In this document: one piece after another, positions 46,724 through 54,943 of the stretch
Numbering within the stretch: the stretch's first letter is position 1
Layout of the letters: each line of letters opens with the position of its first letter
Assembly (NCBI GenBank): GCA_902799655.1
Contig: CADCBH010000008.1
Coordinates: 1 to 60,790, forward strand
DNA from: an uncultured Bacteroidales bacterium
GTDB lineage: Bacteria > Bacteroidota > Bacteroidia > Bacteroidales > Bacteroidaceae
Length of the DNA: 60,790 nucleotides
Reading direction: 5' to 3'
Made by a program: the position numbers and the translations under genes
The notes under the pieces: generated by a model
The model's database searches: none
Seen by the model: the letters and a program-made list of their open reading frames with translations, nothing else
Told to the model about the DNA's origin: nothing

Positions 46724-46755
46724 TTTGGTGCTTTAGCGATGAATTCGTATCTTTG
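46724..46755 (+). promoter_or_regulatory. Promoter of the propeller-AraC regulator (TTTG-N20-TATCTTTG)
   Basis: TTTG at 46724-46727 and TATCTTTG at 46748-46755 with a 20-nt spacer. The downstream ATG is 8 nt away. TCATTTTG, the first half of the operator repeat found before susC, occurs at 46697-46704. Confidence 0.7.
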
Positions 46756-46763
46756 CGCTATCA

Positions 46764-49700
46764 ATGACGCCTAAGTTACTACATATGATTCAACGCTGCT
46801 GCCACACGATGCGTCGTACATTCCTGTTAGGAGTGCTAGTTCTCGTTACCCTTAGCATTGGTGCCCAGGGCATGCTCAACAGGCAGTACAATATCCATTT
46901 CCTCGACTTGACTTCAGGGCTTCCGCAAAACTTTGTCAACCAGATTTTTGTTGACAGTTATGGATTCATCTGGATATCGACCTATGGAGGAGGCGCTGTA
47001 CGTTATGATGGCTACTCCTTTGTATCTCCTGTGCTGAGTGGTCGCAACGGCGTCTATAGCCACTCTTGTAAAGGTTTTGCTGAAGATGGTCATCAGCGTC
47101 TGTGGATTGCTTTTGATGAATGTGCTGCCGTTCTCGATATGCATACGATGCAGCGTGTGATTCCACAGACTGCTCATGGTGATATCAGTCGATTGCTGAA
47201 GAAGTCGTCTTTCAAGATTTATTGTGACTCTAAGGGGTGCATCTGGCAGGTGACCAATGACAGCATCTTCCACTACACCTTCGACAGAGAAGGGTGTGTA
47301 ACCCAAATTGCCAGTTGTCACTATCAAGGTAATACCCCAGAAATCAGCATTCACGACATTGAGCGCAATGGTACTGTGTGGTGTTGCATTGACGGAGGCC
47401 TTTATCGTCTCACTAAATCCGGCAACCAGTTGACCAAGAAGGAAATCAGTCCTTCTATGGCACCTCTACGTGGACTTTTCGTCACTGACATGCTGAAGCG
47501 CGACAATACGGTTTGGATTTCTACCAATCAGGGGTTGTTTGCCTATGATCTTTATACGAGTGAACTGCGCCATTTCATGCATACTGCCGAGCCTCAGTCT
47601 CTGTCGCATAACCATGCCACTGCCTTAGCTATAGCTCCTGATGGACGACTTCTGGTAGGTACGTTGAGGGGTCTGGACATCATGAATAATGACAACGGCA
47701 CCTTCGAACATTGGAACAGTACCAGTGACGAACGTCCCTTGCCCAGCGACTTTGTGCATTGCTTGCTGACCATTAACGGACAGGTATGGATTGGTACTGA
47801 GACGGCAGGTATCGTGAAACTGGTACCCCGTTCGTTGATGATGCGCAACTATGTCCATCATCCATCTCGTCCAGAGTCCCTGTCACCCCATCCTGTCAAC
47901 GCTATGTGCATTGACCAGCATGGAACCCTGTGGGCTGGTACAGTTGAGGGTGGCCTCAATCGTAAGAATGGCACAGACAGCTTTGACCACTGGACAACTC
48001 AGAACTCCGCCCTTTCCCACAACTCTGTTTCCGTATTGGAACCCGATGATCAGGGACGTCTCTGGATAGGAACCTGGGGAGGTGGTCTGAATATGATTAC
48101 CACAGATGATCGTCCCGTCTTGCGACATATCGATATGGCACCTGAGTGGATTGCCCGTACCAACTATGTTGGTGCATTGGCTTATGACAAATCTAATGAA
48201 GCCCTTTGGATTGGTTCTAATGATGGTATCTTCCTTTACAACTTAAAGAGTGGACAGGTGGAAATACCCTTCCGTGAAAGTGGACTTATCAGAGGTTGTG
48301 TAGGTTCCCATATCGATAAGGAAGGACAACTATGGATAGGTTGCCTATCAGGTGTATGTATTATTGACCTCCGCAAGGGTCGTGATGCCAATGGGTCGTT
48401 CGGCTATCGTCGTCTGCAGAATAAGTTAGACCATCCAGAGTCTTCTGTTATCGATAAAATCAGTTGTTTTTGCGAAAGTCACGATGGCACATTGTGGTTG
48501 GGTTCTAACGGTTATGGCCTCTACCATCGTGAAGTCAACAAGAAGACGGGCAAAGAGACTTTCCGAGTGCTGACCACTGCCGATGGTCTTGCCAATAATG
48601 CTGTCAAAGGTATTGTGGAAGACCTTCAGGGACGACTGTGGGTGACGACCAACAACGGACTCTCCGTGTATGATCCTCATACGCGTACCTTTATTAATTA
48701 TGGAGAGTACGATGGCTTAGCCAGCCAGCGTTTCTATTGGAACTCTGCTATTAAAGGTCCCGATGAAACCATCTATTTGGGCAGTGTCAGTGGTATTACT
48801 CAGATTAAGGGAGAGAATATCGAATCCATTATCAAACCCCATTTGGCCTTTACACGCCTGCTTGTCAACAACCAACTTGTGACAGCCAGCAACAGTAATA
48901 TTCTCGATGCTGACATCTCGCGAGCCACCCGTATCCGTCTCCATGAATCCGACAAGTCGTTTGCCATTGATTTCTCCTCGCTTACCTATGCTGGAGAGCC
49001 ACAAGGCTATTATTGTTACCGTCTGAAAGGTTTTGAAGACGAATGGACACCCCTGCATCCCAGTGAGCACTCTGTGCGTTATACCAGTCTGAAGCCAGGC
49101 CATTATACCTTTGAGGTGCGTTTTGTGGAGAACGATCTTGAAGATGATACACATACGATTGCTGTTGCTATTGATGTCGCACCTTATTTCTGGAAGAGCT
49201 GGTGGTTTGTGCTGTTCATGGCCGTTCTCGCTATCGCGCTGTTCTATTGGCTCTATCAGGGGCGTTTGGAGGCTTGGCGTCGCCAGGAAGCCGAGAAACT
49301 GCTTATTCCTATTAAAAAAGTTCTCGATGAGTCCGACAATCCTGAGCAGATGCAGGTACGCATTCAGAATATCCTCGATAATCAGGAACGTATCCAGAAA
49401 AGTCGCCATCGCAGTCTTGAGGTGGACAAACAACAAGTCCAGCAAAACCGTTCGTTCATGGAGCGCGCCACAGAAATCCTCGAGCATAACTATCGTAATT
49501 CCGAGTTTGGTATCACTGAATTCGCTGAGGCTATCGGTATGAGCAAGAGCCTGCTGAGCAAGCGCCTTAATGCTGAGACAGGCCTTAGCACAGGACCGTT
49601 TATCCGTAACTACCGCCTGAGCATCGCCAAGGAGATTATCCTCAAGAATCCTGCCAATCGTAATATTACAGAGATAGCCTATCAAGTCGGATTTAACGAC

Positions 49701-49781
49701 CCCAAATACTTCACGCGCTGTTTCACGCGTGCTTATGGAAGTTCGCCAAGTACCTACAAAGAGGGCGATGAAAAGCTATAA
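46764..49781 (+). CDS. Membrane-tethered AraC regulator with propeller sensor, no kinase (HTCS-derived)
   Basis: 1005 residues from the first ATG; MRRTFLLGVLVLVTLSIGAQ at 46809 is the better signal-peptide start. The periplasmic part looks like a hybrid two-component sensor: propeller repeats of the type GFIWISTYGGGAVRYDGY, GRLWIGTWGGGLNM and GTLWLGSNGYGLY, then a Y_Y_Y domain (YCYRLKGFEDEWTPL) to about 800, then one membrane helix near 812-832. Normally histidine kinase, ATPase and receiver domains follow (total about 1,350 residues). Here only a roughly 70-residue coiled linker leads to the AraC DNA-binding domain (about 905-1000; FAEAIGMSKSLLSKRL, ITEIAYQVGFNDPKYFTRCF). No frameshift remnant is seen. 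It likely controls the adjacent susC operon through 49789-49828. Confidence 0.88.
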   Translation: MTPKLLHMIQRCCHTMRRTFLLGVLVLVTLSIGAQGMLNRQYNIHFLDLTSGLPQNFVNQIFVDSYGFIWISTYGGGAVRYDGYSFVSPVLSGRNGVYSHSCKGFAEDGHQRLWIAFDECAAVLDMHTMQRVIPQTAHGDISRLLKKSSFKIYCDSKGCIWQVTNDSIFHYTFDREGCVTQIASCHYQGNTPEISIHDIERNGTVWCCIDGGLYRLTKSGNQLTKKEISPSMAPLRGLFVTDMLKRDNTVWISTNQGLFAYDLYTSELRHFMHTAEPQSLSHNHATALAIAPDGRLLVGTLRGLDIMNNDNGTFEHWNSTSDERPLPSDFVHCLLTINGQVWIGTETAGIVKLVPRSLMMRNYVHHPSRPESLSPHPVNAMCIDQHGTLWAGTVEGGLNRKNGTDSFDHWTTQNSALSHNSVSVLEPDDQGRLWIGTWGGGLNMITTDDRPVLRHIDMAPEWIARTNYVGALAYDKSNEALWIGSNDGIFLYNLKSGQVEIPFRESGLIRGCVGSHIDKEGQLWIGCLSGVCIIDLRKGRDANGSFGYRRLQNKLDHPESSVIDKISCFCESHDGTLWLGSNGYGLYHREVNKKTGKETFRVLTTADGLANNAVKGIVEDLQGRLWVTTNNGLSVYDPHTRTFINYGEYDGLASQRFYWNSAIKGPDETIYLGSVSGITQIKGENIESIIKPHLAFTRLLVNNQLVTASNSNILDADISRATRIRLHESDKSFAIDFSSLTYAGEPQGYYCYRLKGFEDEWTPLHPSEHSVRYTSLKPGHYTFEVRFVENDLEDDTHTIAVAIDVAPYFWKSWWFVLFMAVLAIALFYWLYQGRLEAWRRQEAEKLLIPIKKVLDESDNPEQMQVRIQNILDNQERIQKSRHRSLEVDKQQVQQNRSFMERATEILEHNYRNSEFGITEFAEAIGMSKSLLSKRLNAETGLSTGPFIRNYRLSIAKEIILKNPANRNITEIAYQVGFNDPKYFTRCFTRAYGSSPSTYKEGDEKL

Positions 49782-49788
49782 AATGAGC

Positions 49789-49828
49789 TAATCTCATTTT
49801 GTCCACCATTAATATCATTTTGTCCACC
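49789..49828 (+). promoter_or_regulatory. Candidate operator: two TAATNTCATTTTGTCCACC repeats
   Basis: Two 19-bp copies at 49789-49807 and 49810-49828 differ only at the N position. The 14-bp core TCATTTTGTCCACC is identical, and the period is exactly 21 bp (two helical turns). The second copy covers the -33 region of the susC promoter, which itself lacks a TTTG -33 box. This is how AraC-type activators usually sit. Confidence 0.8.
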
Positions 49829-49848
49829 CATCCTTTTTGCTTGTTATG

Positions 49849-49856
49849 TAACTTTG
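49849..49856 (+). promoter_or_regulatory. susC operon promoter, -7 element
   Basis: TAACTTTG (TAnnTTTG), 51 nt before the susC ATG and 20 nt after the operator. No -33 TTTG, consistent with activator dependence. Confidence 0.65.
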
Positions 49857-49907
49857 CAGCAACAATTTATTACATAACACAAAATTATAACCTAAAAGAA
49901 TTAACAC

Positions 49908-52900
49908 ATGAGAAAAAAACTAATGTTCTCTGTGATGCTGACGATGGGTGTCGTGGGTGGACTTACATTCAGTCCAGTTCCTGCCATTGCAGCAGTATCA
50001 CAGGCCAAAACCATCAAGGTTAGTGGCCAAGTTGTTGACCAGAGTGGTGAGTCGCTTATTGGCGCTACCGTTAGGGTGAAAGGTACCCAAGGCGGATCTG
50101 TGACCGATATGGACGGTAATTTTACGTTGGATGTTCCTTCGAATGCTACTCTCACAGTGAGCTATGTAGGCTACAAGGATCGTGACATCGCTGTTCGTGG
50201 ACGTGCCGATCTGGGTCAGATTCAACTCGAGTCTGATTCACACATGTTGGAACAAGTCGTTGTCGTCGGTTACGGTACTCAGAAGAAGGCCGACCTGACA
50301 GGTTCCGTATCTATCGTGAATGCTGAAGAACTGAAGCGCGTTTCCAACTCCAACATCTCTACCATGTTGGAAGGTAAGGTCGCTGGTGTACAGATTACCT
50401 CCGATGGTCAGCCTGGTGCTGATCCTTCCGTACGTATCCGTGGTGTGGGCTCGTTTGGTAGCACAGCGCCTTTGTATGTTGTCGATGGTGTGCCCATGGG
50501 TACTACTATTCGCGACTTCTCGCCCAATGATATCGAGACCATCCAGGTGTTGAAGGATGCATCTGCAGGTGCCATCTACGGTTCACGTGCTGCTAACGGT
50601 GTGGTTATCATCACGACCAAGAGCGGTAAGAAGGACCAGCCCCTGAAGGTGGACTATAAGGGTTACTTCGGCGTTGACTGGATTCCCAGCAACACTTATG
50701 ATATTATGAATGCCGACCAGTATAGCAACTATCTTGGTCAGGCAGCTGCCAATTCCAACACACCTCTGCCCAGTGGCTATAGCCTTAATCCAACCACAGG
50801 TAGATACCAGTTTATGGACAACACCGATACCGATTGGTTCAAGGAGGTGTTTAAGACTGGTACCCGTCAGAACCACAATATCAACCTGAGCGGTGGTGGT
50901 GCTAATAATACTTATAACGTAGGTCTCGACTATTTCCAGCAGAAGGGTACGTTGGAAGGTGCTGGTCCCAACTATCAGCGTTTCACAGCTCGTGTGAACA
51001 ACATGATGGAGACCAAGTTCATCCAGTTCAACACCAGTCTTGTTTATTCTCACTCCAATCAGGATGGTATGGGTCTTTCCAATGCCAATGAGTATGTACA
51101 AGGTCTCTATGGCGACGTGACCAACGTGCTGCGTGGTACATTGTTGATGCAACCTACCATTAAGGCTTATGATGAAAGCACATGGTATCTGGACGATGTA
51201 GTGCCTGCTGCCAAGAATTACAAGTACGATGCTTATGGCTATGGTGTTTATTACAATGACATCCATGGTGATATCTCTGCTTCGAACCCCTTGCTGGTCA
51301 ACAACATGCTGACCCGTAACACCATTGTTGATCGTGTTGTCGCTACAGGTTCTGCTGATGTGAACCTCTTGAAGATGATAGGTTTGGATACTAAGAATCA
51401 CAAGTTGAACTACAAGCTCAACCTCTCATATAGCAAGTCCAATGCTCAGGATAAGACATGGGTAGCAGCCTGGATTCAGAGCAACCGTGTCTATCTCGAC
51501 AAGAGCAACGAGCGTCTGACAGAAAACAAGCGTACCTATTCAGACTTCCTGGTTGAGAATACGCTGACATGGGATGGTAACATCGGTTTACACCATATTA
51601 ATCTCTTAGGTGGTATCACCTATGAGGAGGAGAATACCCATCTCTTGAATGCATGGGGTATCAATCTCACAGAGCCCTACTATCTCCATCCACAGAAGGC
51701 CGAGACGCGTGAATCAGAGTCGTATGAGTATAAGCACGCTCTGACCTCTTTCATTGGTCGTCTGAACTATGACTACGATGGCAAATATCTGTTCTCGTTT
51801 GTCATTCGTCGTGATGGTAGCTCACGTCTTACCAAGGATATCCGCTGGGGTACCTTCCCATCAGTATCTGTAGGTTGGCGTTTCGATAAGGAAAAGTTCT
51901 TCCCCATCGACCGCAATATCGTCAACATGTTCAAGATTCGCGCCAGCTATGGTGAGCTTGGTAACGAGAACATCGGTGAGTATGCCTATCAGTCTGTATA
52001 TCGTCCAGGTTATATGAGCTATAGCTTTGGCAATAGCGTTGTCTATGGTTCGTCTATCGAGGACTATGTGAACAATCAGCTTGCCTGGGAGAAGAAGTCA
52101 ACGACCAACGTTGGTATCGACCTGGCTTTGTTCAACAATCGTCTGGAGTTCACTGCCGAGTGGTATAAGAACAAGTCGACCGACCTGTTGTACTCTGTTC
52201 CCGTTCCTGCCAACGCTGGTGTAAGAAACGAGTCAGTGACCATGAATGCTGCTTCTATGGAGAACAGTGGTTTCGAGTTCTCAGCAACCTATCGCAACCG
52301 CGACCACGCTCTGAAGTGGCAGGTATCAGCCAACTTGAGCACGCTGAAGAACAAGGTTACCAAGCTTGGTTTCGGTGAGGAGTCGTATATCACTGGTGAC
52401 TATGCTACCTTCGTAGGTGAGGAGGTTGGTCAGTTCTATGGCTATGTCTATGAGGGAATCGCCCGTACACAGGCCGACCTTGACGACCACGTCAACGATC
52501 TTGGTAATCATGTCACCCAGACGGGTGCTCAGATTGGTGACTGTCTCTATAAAGACGTCAACAACGACGGTATCATCAATGGCTCCGACCGCGTCGTTCT
52601 CGGCAGTGGTCTTCCCAAGGTGAACTTTGGTATCAGTGCTCATCTGGAGTACAAGAACTTTGATCTGAGCATCTCTACCTTTGGTGCTTTGAACTATCAC
52701 GTTTCCGATGGTATCTATAACAGTCTGAATTCTAGCTATGGTTGGGCTAACAAGAGTGTTTCTGTTGGTGATGCCAACCGCTATTCCGAGGACGGCCTGA
52801 CCTATATCTCAGGTGTTCCCCGTACCTATATTGTAGCCAACGGTGAGCCTTGGAACGACTACTTCAGTGATCGTATGATTCAGAATGCTGCCTATTGGAA

Positions 52901-53120
52901 GATTGCCAATATCGAATTGGGCTACAATTTCCCTGACAAGTGGTTCAAGGGTGTTGTCTCTGGCGTTCGTGCATACATTTCTGCCCAGAACCTCCACACC
53001 TTTACTAAATATAAAGGCTATAATGTGGACTATGCTGGTGGTACGTTTACTCCTGGTTTCAACTGGTGCTCTTATCCTAGTGCACGCAGCTTCATGGCTG
53101 GTATTCTTTTCTCATTCTAA
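49908..53120 (+). CDS. SusC/RagA-like TonB-dependent outer-membrane transporter
   Basis: 1070 residues. Signal peptide (to AIAA), a carboxypeptidase-regulatory-like domain (KVSGQVVDQSGESLIGATVR to about 110), a TonB plug (VVVGYGTQKKADLTGSVSIV, VRIRGVGSFG, YGSRAANGVVIITTKSG), then a 22-strand barrel ending in the aromatic terminus MAGILFSF. It imports oligosaccharides captured by the SusD lid, powered by TonB/ExbBD. The enzymes downstream suggest arabino-oligosaccharides. First gene of the operon that runs to 59927. Confidence 0.95.
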   Translation: MRKKLMFSVMLTMGVVGGLTFSPVPAIAAVSQAKTIKVSGQVVDQSGESLIGATVRVKGTQGGSVTDMDGNFTLDVPSNATLTVSYVGYKDRDIAVRGRADLGQIQLESDSHMLEQVVVVGYGTQKKADLTGSVSIVNAEELKRVSNSNISTMLEGKVAGVQITSDGQPGADPSVRIRGVGSFGSTAPLYVVDGVPMGTTIRDFSPNDIETIQVLKDASAGAIYGSRAANGVVIITTKSGKKDQPLKVDYKGYFGVDWIPSNTYDIMNADQYSNYLGQAAANSNTPLPSGYSLNPTTGRYQFMDNTDTDWFKEVFKTGTRQNHNINLSGGGANNTYNVGLDYFQQKGTLEGAGPNYQRFTARVNNMMETKFIQFNTSLVYSHSNQDGMGLSNANEYVQGLYGDVTNVLRGTLLMQPTIKAYDESTWYLDDVVPAAKNYKYDAYGYGVYYNDIHGDISASNPLLVNNMLTRNTIVDRVVATGSADVNLLKMIGLDTKNHKLNYKLNLSYSKSNAQDKTWVAAWIQSNRVYLDKSNERLTENKRTYSDFLVENTLTWDGNIGLHHINLLGGITYEEENTHLLNAWGINLTEPYYLHPQKAETRESESYEYKHALTSFIGRLNYDYDGKYLFSFVIRRDGSSRLTKDIRWGTFPSVSVGWRFDKEKFFPIDRNIVNMFKIRASYGELGNENIGEYAYQSVYRPGYMSYSFGNSVVYGSSIEDYVNNQLAWEKKSTTNVGIDLALFNNRLEFTAEWYKNKSTDLLYSVPVPANAGVRNESVTMNAASMENSGFEFSATYRNRDHALKWQVSANLSTLKNKVTKLGFGEESYITGDYATFVGEEVGQFYGYVYEGIARTQADLDDHVNDLGNHVTQTGAQIGDCLYKDVNNDGIINGSDRVVLGSGLPKVNFGISAHLEYKNFDLSISTFGALNYHVSDGIYNSLNSSYGWANKSVSVGDANRYSEDGLTYISGVPRTYIVANGEPWNDYFSDRMIQNAAYWKIANIELGYNFPDKWFKGVVSGVRAYISAQNLHTFTKYKGYNVDYAGGTFTPGFNWCSYPSARSFMAGILFSF

Positions 53121-53124
53121 TAAT

Positions 53125-53133
53125 AAAGGAGGT
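53125..53133 (+). promoter_or_regulatory. Perfect Shine-Dalgarno sequence before susD
   Basis: AAAGGAGGT ends 7 nt before the ATG at 53141. Such a full match to the 16S rRNA end is rare in Bacteroidetes and is not seen before the neighbouring genes. Confidence 0.75.
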
Positions 53134-53140
53134 AATTATT

Positions 53141-54916
53141 ATGAAACTATATAAAATTTCATTTGCCCTGATGTTGGGCATCGGTATGCTGACTTCGTGC
53201 AACGACAAGTTGGAGCTAACCAACCCCAACGACCCGACTACAGGTACTTTCGGTAATACTACCCAGGACTTGGAAGACGCTGTCATTGCCTGCTATCATC
53301 ATACCCGTATGGAAGGTACCTACGCCCGTGTAGGTTATACTTTGGAGTGCTGTCGTGGTGATGAGGTCTGGAATGTCGCTCAGTCGTGGAACCACCTGTC
53401 AGCAGACAACCTGAATGTTTCTATCGACAATGGTGAGGTCGCATGGATCTGGCGCGACTGGTACTATGTGATTAACATTACAAATTTCGTGATTACCAAG
53501 TGTGGCGAAGATGACAGCGTGCTCTCTGAAAAGATGAAGCGCATCAAGGGACAGGCCCTCTTTATCCGTGGTCTGGCCTACTATAACCTTTCTAATTTCT
53601 ATCAGAATCCTGCCATCATTCTGGATTATAACTCATACTCTTCTCTTGAGGGTCTTTATGCAGCCAATCATGAGGAAGGCGAGACTGATCCTAATGCGCA
53701 ATATGACCGCGTGCTCGACCAGGTCGAGAAGGACTTCTCTGAGGCCATGACGCTGCTGCCTACCCGTGATGCAGGTGGTGAGTGGGCCAAGGGTCGCGCC
53801 ACTAGTGGTGCTGCTGCTGGTTACTATGCCCGTGCGCTGATGCAGCGCCACAAATACAGCCAGGCGCTTACCGTGCTGAAGGATATCATCGCAGGCACCT
53901 ATGGTCACTATGAGCTGATGAAGAACTATGGTGACAACTTCCGCGAGGGTAGTGCCTACGAAAACAATGCTGAGAGCCTGTATGAGGTTCAGTTCCTCGA
54001 CTATGGCACTCAGGGTTCAGATGATGAGTGGACACCAGTGAACATCAGTAAGAATGCTTCTCAGGGAAATGCCTTGGAGGCCAACTTCGCACCTGCAAGT
54101 ACAGGTAGCTGGCAGGACCTGGCAGCTGCCCCCTGGCTCTATTGGCTCTTCAAGGATGGTGATAAGACCAAGGATGGTAAGCTCGATCCTCGTCTGTATT
54201 GGACGCTTGGTACTTATGAAACTGACTGGGAAACCTATGCAGACGGTCTGGGCAATATGTGCTATACAGAAAAGATGTCTGATGAGACCCCCGCTGTTGT
54301 CAACACTGTCAATGGTGGTATTCCCGTTGCCAAGTACACCAACCTCCGCACAGGTCTTTATTCTTCAGTGGTTGTAGGTTTGAAGTGTGGTATCAATATC
54401 CGTCTCATGCGTTATTCTGACGTGCTGTTGCGTGCTGCCGAGTGTGATAACGAGGTCAATGGTCCTACACAGCAGGCTATCGACTGGATCAATCTCGTAC
54501 GTCGTCGTGCTAACCTGAATGATTTGGCGCTTGCTGACTTTGCTACTCCTGATAAGCTGTTCGAGCAGATTGCCAACGTCGAGCGTCCCAAGGAGTTCGG
54601 TTGTGAGGCAGGTCGCTGCTACGACCTGATCCGTTGGGGTTTCTTCCACGATCCCAACCGCCTGCAACAGTTGAAGGAGCATGGCGCCTACAAGCTCGCT
54701 GCTGGTGTGAAGGAAAAGGTGATCTATGGTACTTCTGGTGTTGAGAGCACTTTCGACAAATACCAGGCTGGTCATGAGTATTTCCCCATTTATCAGAACT
54801 ATCTGAATGTGAACTCTAGCCTCGTGGGCAACTCTGCAAATACAGACACAGACAATGCCGTGTACTTTAGCAATAATCATTGGACTGTTCATCCTGTAGT
54901 TGATTTGAGCAAATAA
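53141..54916 (+). CDS. SusD/RagB-like surface glycan-binding lipoprotein
   Basis: 591 residues. Lipoprotein signal with lipobox LTSC, then the SusD fold: MKRIKGQALFIRGLAYYNLSNFYQ in two TPR helices, KGRATSGAAAGYYARALMQ, MRYSDVLLRAAECDNEVNG, VERPKEFGCEAGRCYDLIRW. It forms the lid over the SusC barrel at the cell surface and hands over the oligosaccharide. Confidence 0.95.
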   Translation: MKLYKISFALMLGIGMLTSCNDKLELTNPNDPTTGTFGNTTQDLEDAVIACYHHTRMEGTYARVGYTLECCRGDEVWNVAQSWNHLSADNLNVSIDNGEVAWIWRDWYYVINITNFVITKCGEDDSVLSEKMKRIKGQALFIRGLAYYNLSNFYQNPAIILDYNSYSSLEGLYAANHEEGETDPNAQYDRVLDQVEKDFSEAMTLLPTRDAGGEWAKGRATSGAAAGYYARALMQRHKYSQALTVLKDIIAGTYGHYELMKNYGDNFREGSAYENNAESLYEVQFLDYGTQGSDDEWTPVNISKNASQGNALEANFAPASTGSWQDLAAAPWLYWLFKDGDKTKDGKLDPRLYWTLGTYETDWETYADGLGNMCYTEKMSDETPAVVNTVNGGIPVAKYTNLRTGLYSSVVVGLKCGINIRLMRYSDVLLRAAECDNEVNGPTQQAIDWINLVRRRANLNDLALADFATPDKLFEQIANVERPKEFGCEAGRCYDLIRWGFFHDPNRLQQLKEHGAYKLAAGVKEKVIYGTSGVESTFDKYQAGHEYFPIYQNYLNVNSSLVGNSANTDTDNAVYFSNNHWTVHPVVDLSK

Positions 54917-54943
54917 CAATAAAACCTATAATAGATAAAGATT

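Noticed and set aside
48717-49685. 322-codon minus-strand frame inside the regulator gene
   Set aside because: Shadow of the Y_Y_Y/AraC coding region; no promoter and no family motif.
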